A stretch of DNA of 64,000 bases from Sphingomonas changbaiensis NBRC 104936. Its GTDB lineage: Bacteria > Pseudomonadota > Alphaproteobacteria > Sphingomonadales > Sphingomonadaceae. Positions within the stretch are counted from its first letter, which is position 1. Each line of letters opens with the position of its first letter. The translations under genes were made by a program, and so were the position numbers. Location: contig NZ_BBWU01000025.1 in the NCBI RefSeq assembly GCF_000974765.1, positions 50,034-114,033 on the forward strand, read 5' to 3'. This document shows, piece by piece, positions 40,484 to 48,375 of this stretch. The notes below the pieces were generated by a model, which did no database searches, was not told the origin of the DNA, and saw nothing but the letters and a program-made list of their open reading frames with translations.

Positions 40484-41329
40484 ATGATGCGTATCCCGAC
40501 CTTAATTGCCGCTACGGCATGCGTGATGCTGACAGCGGTGGACAGCTCCGCTCAGACGCCCTCGCCCGCCCCGACATACAGCTATGCCGACCTCGCCGAC
40601 CGCGCTTTGATCGCTCCGGTGGCGGTGATCGCCACCATAACGGAAGCGATTCGGCTGAAACCCGAGCAGGCGCCGGGCGTCGCGCCCGGGCATGCGCGGG
40701 TGTACGTGGAGGCGAGCGCGAACACCCTGATTCGCGGCGCCGGCGGGCTGCCGCCGACCTTGAGCTATCTGGCCGACGTGCCGCTCGATGCGCGGGGCAA
40801 GGTGCCGAAGCTGAAGGGCCAGCAAGTGCTGCTGCTGGCGCGGCCGGTGCCCGGCAAGCCCGGCGAGCTGCAGCTGATCACCCCCGACGCGCAGATGCCG
40901 CTGACGCCCGAACTGGAGCAGCGTGTCCGCGCGATCCTGACGGAAGCGCTGCGCAGCGACGCGCCGCCGCCGATCACCGGCATCACCAGCGCCTTCCATG
41001 TCGACGGCACGATTCCCGGCGAAGGCGAGACCCAGATTTTCCTGTCCACGCGCGAGCACCGGCCGATTTCGCTCAGCATCCTCAGCCGGCCCGGGCAGGA
41101 GCGGCAATGGTCGGTCGCCCTGGGCGAGATCGTCGACCAGGCGGCCAAGCCGCCGCCCAAGGACAGCCTGCTCTGGTACCGCCTCGCCTGCGGCCTGCCG
41201 CGCGAGCTTCCGGCCGGCGCGACCGGCGACCTGGACGCCGATGCAGCCCGATCCGCGCGCGACGATTATGGCTTCGTGATCGAGCAGCTCGGCCCCTGCA
41301 CGCGCAACCAGCCGATCAAAACGAGCTGA
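40484..41329 (+). CDS. Secreted protein of unknown function
   Basis: A 281-residue protein with a signal peptide (IPTLIAATACVMLTAVDSSA). The mature part begins with a Pro-rich stretch, then ADRALIAPVAVIATITEAIR, RVYVEASANTLIRGAGGLPP and LKGQQVLLLARPVPGKPGEL, and near the end two Cys (LACGLPREL; LGPCTRN). No domain is recognised. It seems conserved-looking rather than random: strong codon pattern and two ATG codons with a clear signal. Its 3' end overlaps the convergent folB gene by 14 bases. Confidence 0.75.
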   Translation: MMRIPTLIAATACVMLTAVDSSAQTPSPAPTYSYADLADRALIAPVAVIATITEAIRLKPEQAPGVAPGHARVYVEASANTLIRGAGGLPPTLSYLADVPLDARGKVPKLKGQQVLLLARPVPGKPGELQLITPDAQMPLTPELEQRVRAILTEALRSDAPPPITGITSAFHVDGTIPGEGETQIFLSTREHRPISLSILSRPGQERQWSVALGEIVDQAAKPPPKDSLLWYRLACGLPRELPAGATGDLDADAARSARDDYGFVIEQLGPCTRNQPIKTS

Positions 41330-41717
41330 TCTCGACCCCGACGCCGGCGCAATCGGGGTAAATATCCGGCTTGCGGGTCGAGACCTTGAGGCCGGTGACG
41401 CCCTGGCGAGCAGCGACGAGCATGTAGATTTCCCGCGCCAGCGTTTCCTGCAGGTTGAAGCGGCGGCCCTGGGTCATCCGCAGGATCTCGGTGCGCAGGA
41501 AATCGTAATTCCAGGCGGCCGCGGCGCTGTCCTCGTTCGCGAATGCGGCAGCCGAGACGTAGACGTCGACGCTGACCAGCAGCCGCTGCGGCGTGCCAAC
41601 CTCGAAATCGTGGAAGCCGATATCGACCGGCAGGTCGAAGTCTTCGAGGAAGATGCGAAAGCTCTGGGGCTGGAGCGCGTCCGGCACGAGGCCGTCGATC
41701 CGCGGCGGCGTGGTCAT
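41316..41717 (-). CDS. folB: Dihydroneopterin aldolase
   Basis: A 133-residue tunnelling-fold enzyme of folate synthesis. The core is FRIFLEDFDLPVDIGFHDFE, with VGTPQRLLVSVDVYVS and WNYDFLRTEILRM, then ETLAREIYMLVAARQGVTGL and STRKPDIYPDCAGVGVEI. The catalytic Glu and Lys regions are conserved, but the usual IGI.E.E.. N-terminal block is diverged. The start at 41717 overlaps the stop of the S9 peptidase gene (ATGA), so the two are co-translated. Confidence 0.82.
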   Translation of the reverse strand: MTTPPRIDGLVPDALQPQSFRIFLEDFDLPVDIGFHDFEVGTPQRLLVSVDVYVSAAAFANEDSAAAAWNYDFLRTEILRMTQGRRFNLQETLAREIYMLVAARQGVTGLKVSTRKPDIYPDCAGVGVEISSF

Positions 41718-43924
41718 CGTGCCTGCTCCACCTGACGATCGAGGAAATTCTCGATCGTCCGCCAAAGGTGAACGCTGACGCCGGGGCCGCGGACGCCGTG
41801 GCCGAAGCCGGGATAGACCATCGTCTCGAACGGGATCGCGGCGACCTGCAGCTTCGCCATCAGCGCGGTCGAGTTGTCGAACACGACATTGTCGTCCGAC
41901 ATGCCGTGCATCAGCAGCAGCGGATCGCGGATCGCGGTGGCATTCGGCAGCGCGTCGGCATGCTGATAGACCTCCGGCACCTTGCGCGGATCGCCGAGAT
42001 AGCGTTCGGTGTAATGGGTGTCGTAAAGCTCCCAGCGGGTGACCGGGGCGCCCGCGACGCCGGCCGCGAACGTTCCGGGCGCAGCCTCCAGCAGCTTCAG
42101 CGTCATGTAGCCGCCATAGGACCAGCCATAGACGCCGATGCGCTTCGGATCGACGAACGGCTGTTTCTTCAGCCAGTCGACGGCTGCGAGCTGGTCGGCG
42201 ACCTCGACCGTTCCCATCGCGTGGTAGATCGCATCCTCGAACGCCTTGCCGCGATCGGCGGTGCCGCGATTGTCGACCGAGAAGATCACCCAGCCTTTCG
42301 AGACCAGATATTGCTGGACCGGCAGGTCGCGCGTCCATTCGTTCCGCGCCTGGCCGCCGGTGCCGGGGCCGCCATAGACCCAGAGCAGCACCGGGCGCGG
42401 GCCGGAGAAGCCGGTCGGGACATAGAGCTTGTAATAGAGATCGGTGACGCCGTCCGCCGCCTTGATCGTCCCGAACCTGGGCGCGACGTGCGACGCCATG
42501 AACGGCGCATAAGGATGATCGCCGGCGAGCTTGTTTTCCTCCACCCAGCGGCGGCCCTGCCCGTTCGCATCGGCGAGATAGGTCTGCGGCGGCTGCGCGG
42601 TGCTGGAGCGGGTGACGATCGCGTGGGTCGCGCCCTTGTCCATTTCGACCGCGTTGTTGAAGCCCGAATCGGTCAGCTGCTTCGGCGTGCCGGGCGTATT
42701 GATCGGCACCGCATAGAGCTGCCATTCGATCGGCGTCTCCCGATTGGCGACGATATAAGCGAGCCCCTTCGCCTCATCGACGCCGGCGACGTCGCGGACG
42801 TCCCACGGCCCGCTGGTCAGTTGGGTCCAGGCGCCGTCCTTCCAGCGATAAAGGTGGCTGAAACCGTCGCGCTCCGATGTCCAGATCAGGCTGCCGTCGC
42901 TGAGCGGCTTCAGATTGTCGTTGAGATTGATCCAGGTCTTTGCCGTTTCGGTGAACAGGATTGCGGACTTGCCGGTCGCGGGGTCCACACGCAGCATGTC
43001 GAGCCGCTTCTGGTCGCGGCTTTCGCGCTGGACGAGCAGCATCTTGCCGTCCTTGGTCCAGTCGACGCGGGCGAGGTAGATGTCGGGATCGGGCCCGAGA
43101 TCGACCTTCACGTTCTTGCCGGTCGCGACGTCGAACACGTAGAGATCGACCTTTGCGTTGTCGGTGCCGGCCTTGGGGTAGCGCTGCTGATAGACGCGGG
43201 TGCCGTCGGCGCCGATCGCCGCGCGAGTGACGATCGCGACCGGCGCTTCGTCCGACCGTTCGACCGCGATCAGACGATCGTCGGGCGACCACCAATGGCC
43301 GCGATTGCGGTGCATTTCCTCCTGCGCGACAAACTCCGCCGTGCCCCAGCTGACGGTGCCCCCGCCGCCTTGCGTCAGCGGCCGCTCCTTGCCGGTCGCG
43401 AGATCGAGCAGGATCAGATTCTGGTCGCGGACGAACGAAACCAGATGCCCCTTCGGGCTGACGGTGCCGTCGAGCTCGCTGGTCTTGGTGTCGGTCAGGC
43501 GGCGGACCTTGCCGTCCAGCCAAGCGAGGTAGAGATCGCCGTCGAGGGGCACGAGAAGAGTCTGGGAATCGCCGCTCCAGTCATAGGCGACGATGCCTTT
43601 CTGGTCGGCGATGCGGGCGCGTTCGCGCTGCATCCGCTCGGCTTCCGACAGCGTCGCGCCGGTGCCGAAGCTTTTCGAATCGACCAGCATCCGCTCGGCG
43701 CCCGTTCTGGTGTCGAGCGCCCAGAGATCGAACCGTTCCTTTTCGTCCGGACGATTGCGCAGCGAGGTCAGCCAGCGGCCGTCCGGCGACAGCTTCAGCA
43801 GGCGCGGTGTCGGGCCGGCAAGCGGCGGATTGCCGAAGATGCGTTCGAGGGTGAGTGTCTGCTGGGCCATGGCGGGAGCGGAAAGCGACAGCGCCGCGAG
43901 CGCGGCGAGCAAAGCGCGCGTCAT
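41714..43924 (-). CDS. S9 family peptidase (dipeptidyl peptidase IV-like)
   Basis: A 736-residue secreted serine peptidase. The signal peptide MTRALLAALAALSLSAPAMA leads to a beta-propeller (about 50-470; FGNPPLAGPTPRLLKLSPDG; AEFVAQEEMHRNRGHWWSPD) and an alpha/beta hydrolase domain with the nucleophile in GVYGWSYGGYMTLKLLE, the Asp in LMHGMSDDNVVF and the His in YPGFGHGVRG. The double Glu in AQEEMHR is the DPP IV substrate-amine site. The frame opens 15 codons earlier (43969) through a tandem repeat; the start at 43924 is chosen because the signal peptide begins there. No clear ribosome binding site is seen at either. Confidence 0.9.
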   Translation of the reverse strand: MTRALLAALAALSLSAPAMAQQTLTLERIFGNPPLAGPTPRLLKLSPDGRWLTSLRNRPDEKERFDLWALDTRTGAERMLVDSKSFGTGATLSEAERMQRERARIADQKGIVAYDWSGDSQTLLVPLDGDLYLAWLDGKVRRLTDTKTSELDGTVSPKGHLVSFVRDQNLILLDLATGKERPLTQGGGGTVSWGTAEFVAQEEMHRNRGHWWSPDDRLIAVERSDEAPVAIVTRAAIGADGTRVYQQRYPKAGTDNAKVDLYVFDVATGKNVKVDLGPDPDIYLARVDWTKDGKMLLVQRESRDQKRLDMLRVDPATGKSAILFTETAKTWINLNDNLKPLSDGSLIWTSERDGFSHLYRWKDGAWTQLTSGPWDVRDVAGVDEAKGLAYIVANRETPIEWQLYAVPINTPGTPKQLTDSGFNNAVEMDKGATHAIVTRSSTAQPPQTYLADANGQGRRWVEENKLAGDHPYAPFMASHVAPRFGTIKAADGVTDLYYKLYVPTGFSGPRPVLLWVYGGPGTGGQARNEWTRDLPVQQYLVSKGWVIFSVDNRGTADRGKAFEDAIYHAMGTVEVADQLAAVDWLKKQPFVDPKRIGVYGWSYGGYMTLKLLEAAPGTFAAGVAGAPVTRWELYDTHYTERYLGDPRKVPEVYQHADALPNATAIRDPLLLMHGMSDDNVVFDNSTALMAKLQVAAIPFETMVYPGFGHGVRGPGVSVHLWRTIENFLDRQVEQAR

Positions 43925-43932
43925 GCGCGAAA

Positions 43933-43968
43933 TGGACGATCTGGACGATCTGGACGACATGGACGACA
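43933..43968. repeat. Four tandem 9-bp repeats before the S9 peptidase
   Basis: Four copies of GGACGAYMT-type units (GGACGATCT twice, GGACGACAT twice) run without gaps. They give Asp-rich or Ser-rich codons in either direction and lie directly upstream of the signal peptide. Confidence 0.8.
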
Positions 43969-44131
43969 TTCACATGGAATCACGAACATTTTCCCTTCCC
44001 CACGGCCGGTCTGCCGACACGGCGCGGTTTGGCACAGAGTGGGGCGCGTAGGACAGGGTTTTGTCTGAATTGGGTGGTTTGCGGAAGTTCGCACCTTTCT
44101 CAAGTGCAGGACGAGCGGCTAAGCAGAAACG

Positions 44132-44587
44132 ATGAGCCTAGGCCGCTTCATTTCGCTGTGGATGCATCCCAGCTCCATCGCTGACGTTGTCACAGAAGAC
44201 GAACTTGCACGCGCGGAAGGACGCCTCCAAACGCGACTCCCCGCCGACTACCGGAACGCCCTGCTTGAGTTCGGCCTGCCGCGTCCAACCATCGAGTTAC
44301 TGAACGCTATCGTGAATCGCCAACTCGGACTGAGGGACGTGAGTGACTTCCTTACGCCAGCCGAGATGGTGACCGTCACTGAGGATTGGCGCGACTTGGG
44401 GTTGCCCGACGGTCTGATTGCTTTCGCCACCGATTGTACGGGAAACCTATTCTGCTTCCCGACTCAGACCGACGCTTCGGACAAGTTGCCGGTCGTGTTC
44501 TTCGATCATGACGATCACAGTGCGGATGTCATCGCGCCATCCTTCGATCGCTGGATCAACAAGTTCTGCGGAGTCGCTCCGCACTGA
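44132..44587 (+). CDS. SMI1/KNR4 (SUKH) family protein
   Basis: A 151-residue protein with the SUKH layout: VTEDELARAEGRLQTRLPAD, YRNALLEFG, then GLPDGLIAFATDCTGNLFCF and VVFFDHDDHSADVIAPSFDR. SUKH proteins are often immunity proteins against polymorphic or contact-dependent toxins, but many are orphans. No toxin gene is next to it. Base composition is lower in GC than the neighbouring genes, consistent with transfer. It is followed by a 451-base repeat region. Confidence 0.82.
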   Translation: MSLGRFISLWMHPSSIADVVTEDELARAEGRLQTRLPADYRNALLEFGLPRPTIELLNAIVNRQLGLRDVSDFLTPAEMVTVTEDWRDLGLPDGLIAFATDCTGNLFCFPTQTDASDKLPVVFFDHDDHSADVIAPSFDRWINKFCGVAPH

Positions 44588-44622
44588 TCCATGTCCGCGA
44601 AGGGTGAAAACCGGACGTTTCC

Positions 44623-44774
44623 CTCTCCCCTTGCGGGAGAGGCGACTCGGCGCAGCCGAGCGGGGAGAGGGGGGCGAGCCGCAGGCTCGCGCGGCGCAAA
44701 GCGCCGCACCCCTCTCTAAGCTTTGCTAGGCAGCAAGCTGCCAAGCAAAGCTATTCTCTCCCGCAAGGGGAGAG
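44623..44774. repeat. Nested set of inverted repeats
   Basis: An outer perfect 18-base inverted repeat (CTCTCCCCTTGCGGGAGA at 44623-44640, complement at 44757-44774) encloses several smaller hairpins: CTCGG/CCGAG, GCGAGCC/GGCTCGC, GCGGCGC/GCGCCGC and AGCTTTGCT/AGCAAAGCT. Together with 44861-45004 it fills the gene-free stretch 44588-45037. Confidence 0.85.
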
Positions 44775-44860
44775 AAGCTCAGGTCCCCTTTGAGCCGATT
44801 GCCGACAAAGCCTTTCTCCATAAGGAGAGGAGGGGCTCGCGAGTCGCGGCGAGTGAAGTG

Positions 44861-45004
44861 AGGCCAGAGCGAGGCGCAGCGAGCGTGAGAGTCGCAGACC
44901 CTCACCATCCCACCGCTTCGCGGCGGCCCCCTCCCTCTCCCGCAAGCGGGAGAGGGGCTTGGGTCCGGAGCAGCGCCCCTCGACTTCGCTCGGGACGAGC
45001 GGGG
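44861..45004. repeat. Dispersed repeat, shared with 50159-50263, plus a half palindrome
   Basis: The first 106 bases (AGGCCAGAGCG..., CCCTCACCATCCCACCGCTT, ...CTCTCCCGCAAGCGGGAGAG) match 50159-50263 in the same orientation. From 44971 a single arm of the hrpB-type palindrome (CCCTCGACTTCGCTCGGGAC) follows. Confidence 0.75.
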
Positions 45005-45037
45005 TCCGCCGATTCAAGCCAGGACTCAGCTTTCGAC

Positions 45038-47689
45038 CTAGAACCGATACCCTGCCCTGATCCCGATCGTGCGCGGCGTCTGCACGACCGCGTAGGACCG
45101 GCTGAAGCCTTGGAACCCGTCCGCAGACGGATAGCAGCTGCCGCACTGGACGAAGCGCGTGATCTGCGCGCGCTCGTCGAACGCGTTCTGGACGAACAGC
45201 TCCGTCGTGAAATGCTGCCATTTCGCGCCGATCGCGAAATCGGCGGTCGTCCACGCCGGCAGGCGGCCGAGCTGCAGCGCCGGGTTGAAGATGAACCCGT
45301 TCGGGCCGTCGACGCTCTGGCGGATATCGGATGCGGCCGAGCTCGAGTGCGTGACCGTCGCCTGGAAATAGGGTTTGACGTCGGTTCCCGCCTGGAATTC
45401 GTAGCGACCGGTCGCGCTGAACTTGAACCGCGGCGTGATCGGCAGCCGCGTTCCCTTGGGCGAGGACACGCGATTGGCCTCGCCGCCCGGTCCGGGCGTG
45501 GTGCAGGTAAAGGTCGGATCGTCGAACAGGCAGAGATTCCGCCTGATCTTGCCATCGGTATAGGCGCCGCTGCCCGACAGGGTCAGGCCGGCGACCGGGT
45601 TCCAGGCGAAATCGGTCTCGATGCCCTTGATCCGGGCATTCGGGCCGTTGTGGATTTCGGTGAAGCTGTTCTGGCCCAGGAAGCTGAACTGGAAATGCTT
45701 CCAATCCTGCCAAAAGAAGGCGCCGTTCCAGCGGAACACATTGTTCCAGGTCGTCTTGAAGCCGACTTCATAGTTGACGAGGAAATCGGGCGCATAGGGC
45801 GGCAACGTGCCGCGGCGGTTGATACCGCCGGGACGGAAGCCCTTCGACCAGGTCGCATAGAACAATTTGTCCTCGGCCGGCTTCCAGGTGACGTTCGCGC
45901 GGTAGAGAAAACCGGTGTCCTTGGTGCGTTTCGGCACCAGCGTTCCGTTCTTGAAATCGGCGAGGTTGGTGCACGGGCTGCCTCGGGTGATCGGCGGCAA
46001 CAGCGTGACGGGGTCGCTGCTGTTGTTGATCACCTCGCGGAGCGTGCGGCCGTCGGTCGTGTAACAGCCGGCGACGCCGGTGCGCGAGCTGGCCGCAGCG
46101 TTGAACGGCGTGGCGGTGAACGGCCGTCCGTCGTCCGGATCGGCAGCCGGATTGCGCCCGAAGCCGAAGAAGCCGCCCAGCGTGTTGTCGAATTTGTAGC
46201 CGCGGAGGCCGCCGGTCAGCGTCACGGTCGGGAGAATGTCCCAGCTCGCCTCGCCGAAAATCGCATAGTCGCGGTCGACGCGCTTCTGCTGCGTCAGCCA
46301 CAGCGTGCCGGGCAGGCCGTTGACCGACACCTGGGCGCCCAGATTGTCGATCTTGTAATCCTGGTGGATCATGTTCGACTGGCGCTGATAGAACAGACCG
46401 CCGACGATGCGGAACGGGTTTTCGGCCGGGGACGAGACGCGCAGTTCCTGGCTGATGCGCTTGAAATGGTCGCTGCCGTCGATGTGCTGCAGCGGCAGGA
46501 TCGTGTTGCCGGCGTTGTCCTGGTAGTAGAACACCTCGCTCAGGCCGTGCAGGAAATTGCCGTCGCCCAGGTCGTAATTCGCGTAGAGCTGGTCATAGGC
46601 TTCGGCATAGTCGGTGTAATCCGACGAGCTGTTGCGCTTCCGGTCGAGATAGGCGCCGGCATAGGTCAGGTCCCAATTGCCGATCTTGCCCTGGACGGTC
46701 AGCGCCGCCTGGATCCACTTGTCCTTGTTGAACTCCGGGAAGAAGCGCTGGACCTTCAGGTCGCCCAGGCTCTGGTCATAGCCGAACGAGCCATTCGCCT
46801 TCTGGTCCTGACCGAAGATGGACAAGGTCGTCGTCCAGTCGTCGGACAGGTCGATGCCGAGCGCGATGCGACCGCCATAGGTGTCGACGTCGTTATAGTC
46901 CTTTTTGACCAGGTTCGAATTGCTGATCGACAGGCCGTTCGGGTTGATCGACCCGTCAGGGTTGGAGCCCTTGATGAAGGTGCGGGTGCCGGGGATGTTG
47001 TCGATATAGCCGGCGTCGTGCTGGTAGAAGCCGACCGCGCGGACCGCGACCGTCTCGCTCAAGGGCACATTGACGAAGCCCTCGATCTTGCCGCCCTGCC
47101 CGCCTTTGTGGACGGTGTTGCCCTCCACGTCGAAGCCGCCTTCGAAACCGGCGGTCGTCGGCTTGTTGGTGATGATGCGGACCGTGCCCGCTTCCGACGA
47201 TGCGCCGTAGAGCGTGCCCTGCGGGCCCGACAGCGCCTCGATGCGGGCGATGTCGTAGATGTGGACGTCGAGCGTGCCGCCGATCGTCGTGATCGGCTGT
47301 TCGTCGAGGTAAAAGCCGACCGAGGGCAGCGAGCCCGAATGGTTGCCGTCGCCGCCGCTCGCGACGCCGCGGATATAGACGGTCGCGGTGCCGGGGATCG
47401 ACGTCTGGAACGCGACGCTGGGCAGCAGGCGCGTATAGTCGTTGAAGTTCGAGATGTTCATCTGCTCGAGCTTCTGCGTGCCGAGCGCCTGCACGCTGAT
47501 CGGCACGTTCTGAAGGCTTTCCTCGCGCTTTTGCGCGGTGACGATGATGTCGCCGATCGCTTCGTTGCCGCCGGTCGCCGCCTGTGGTGTCGCCTGTGGT
47601 GTCGCCTGGTCCTGGCCAAGCGCGGGCGCGGCCAGCATCGAACTGCCGAGCAACGCCGCCATCACCGGAGTGAAAGTCTTCCGACGCAC
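45038..47689 (-). CDS. TonB-dependent receptor
   Basis: An 883-residue outer-membrane receptor. Signal peptide (MAALLGSSMLAAPALGQ, near residue 10), then a TonB-box region IGDIIVTAQKREESLQNVPI and plug domain with IARIEALSGPQGTLYGASSE. A 22-stranded barrel follows, ending in the aromatic QTPRTIGIRAGYRF. It resembles the large sphingomonad family of receptors for unspecified substrates (iron chelates or plant glycans). The GTG at 47689 has GGAGG seven bases upstream; the frame is open 62 codons further without support. Confidence 0.93.
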   Translation of the reverse strand: MRRKTFTPVMAALLGSSMLAAPALGQDQATPQATPQAATGGNEAIGDIIVTAQKREESLQNVPISVQALGTQKLEQMNISNFNDYTRLLPSVAFQTSIPGTATVYIRGVASGGDGNHSGSLPSVGFYLDEQPITTIGGTLDVHIYDIARIEALSGPQGTLYGASSEAGTVRIITNKPTTAGFEGGFDVEGNTVHKGGQGGKIEGFVNVPLSETVAVRAVGFYQHDAGYIDNIPGTRTFIKGSNPDGSINPNGLSISNSNLVKKDYNDVDTYGGRIALGIDLSDDWTTTLSIFGQDQKANGSFGYDQSLGDLKVQRFFPEFNKDKWIQAALTVQGKIGNWDLTYAGAYLDRKRNSSSDYTDYAEAYDQLYANYDLGDGNFLHGLSEVFYYQDNAGNTILPLQHIDGSDHFKRISQELRVSSPAENPFRIVGGLFYQRQSNMIHQDYKIDNLGAQVSVNGLPGTLWLTQQKRVDRDYAIFGEASWDILPTVTLTGGLRGYKFDNTLGGFFGFGRNPAADPDDGRPFTATPFNAAASSRTGVAGCYTTDGRTLREVINNSSDPVTLLPPITRGSPCTNLADFKNGTLVPKRTKDTGFLYRANVTWKPAEDKLFYATWSKGFRPGGINRRGTLPPYAPDFLVNYEVGFKTTWNNVFRWNGAFFWQDWKHFQFSFLGQNSFTEIHNGPNARIKGIETDFAWNPVAGLTLSGSGAYTDGKIRRNLCLFDDPTFTCTTPGPGGEANRVSSPKGTRLPITPRFKFSATGRYEFQAGTDVKPYFQATVTHSSSAASDIRQSVDGPNGFIFNPALQLGRLPAWTTADFAIGAKWQHFTTELFVQNAFDERAQITRFVQCGSCYPSADGFQGFSRSYAVVQTPRTIGIRAGYRF

Positions 47690-47813
47690 GAACTGTCCTC
47701 CCCCAATATCCCGGAACGGAGCTTCACCGGTTTCAGGGCATGGTAAAAGAGCCAGCGTAGGCGCCCGCGCGCTTTCCTGAACGGCTGTTGCGCTTATGCA
47801 ACGGTTGGAGAGG

Positions 47814-47866
47814 CTCCCCTCCCTGCAAGGGAGGGGCTGGGGGTGGGTTCGGCCGAAGGCCGAGCT
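47814..47866. repeat. Left inverted repeat flanking the DUF559 gene
   Basis: CTCCCCTCCCTGCAAGGGAG, then GGGGTGGGTTCGGCCGAAGG and CCGAGC. Its near-complement is at 48326-48375. It contains the internal palindromes CTCCCTGCAAGGGAG and TTCGGCCGAA. Confidence 0.85.
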
Positions 47867-47891
47867 AAATGCCACAGCTTAAGGAGATCGC

Positions 47892-48296
47892 ATGAAGCGC
47901 GTCGACCCCGCAAAGACGTCGTTTGCCCGCCGGCTGCGTCAAGAAGCGACGCCGGAAGAGCGGATGATCTGGCGCCGCTTGTCCCGCTTTCGACCGGGCT
48001 TCACGCGGCAGCTTACAATCAGCGACCTGTATGTCGCCGATCTGGCTTGTCGGCAGGCACGGCTCGTGGTCGAGCTTGATGGGAGCCAGCACGCCGATTC
48101 TGCATATGACGAAGCGCGGACCGCGCACCTTGGGGCGCTCGGATGGCACGTGATCCGGTTCTGGAACAATGAGGTGCGGGAGAATGCCGATGGTGTGGCC
48201 GCAGCTATCGTCGCCGCTGCCGAGAGACGACTGGGGTTTGCGCCGGAGGTGATCGCGACGCGCGCCGGTCGCGTTCGGAAGCCGCGGCTGCGTTGA
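47892..48296 (+). CDS. DUF559 endonuclease-like protein
   Basis: A 134-residue protein of the DUF559 family, related to the very-short-patch-repair nuclease fold. Visible blocks are ARRLRQEATPEERMIWRRLS, FTRQLTISDLYVADLACRQA, LVVELDGSQHADSAYDEART and LGALGWHVIRFWNNEV, with the putative metal-binding acidic residues of VELDGSQH. AAGGAG lies five bases before the ATG. It stands alone between two inverted repeats of about 50 bases. DUF559 genes often occur in several copies per genome in alphaproteobacteria; function is unknown, and DNA nicking is inferred. Confidence 0.87.
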   Translation: MKRVDPAKTSFARRLRQEATPEERMIWRRLSRFRPGFTRQLTISDLYVADLACRQARLVVELDGSQHADSAYDEARTAHLGALGWHVIRFWNNEVRENADGVAAAIVAAAERRLGFAPEVIATRAGRVRKPRLR

Positions 48297-48325
48297 CCTT
48301 CACTCCTTTCCAGCGGCGGTGATTT

Positions 48326-48375
48326 GCTCGGCCTTCGGCCGATACCCACCCCAAACCCTCCCTAGAAGGGAGGGG
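48326..48375. repeat. Right inverted repeat flanking the DUF559 gene
   Basis: GCTCGGCCTTCGGCCGATAC, CCACCCCAAACCCTCCCTAG, AAGGGAGGGG: the inverted partner of 47814-47866. Its last part codes the final residues and TAG stop of the convergent sulfotransferase gene. Confidence 0.85.

Noticed and set aside
41768..44068. A 766-codon plus-strand frame over the S9 peptidase
   Set aside because: It is the complement of a complete secreted peptidase gene and its product has no domain.
47690..47875. A 62-codon N-terminal extension of the TonB-dependent receptor
   Set aside because: It runs through the DUF559-flanking repeat and lacks a signal peptide; the GTG at 47689 has a strong ribosome site.
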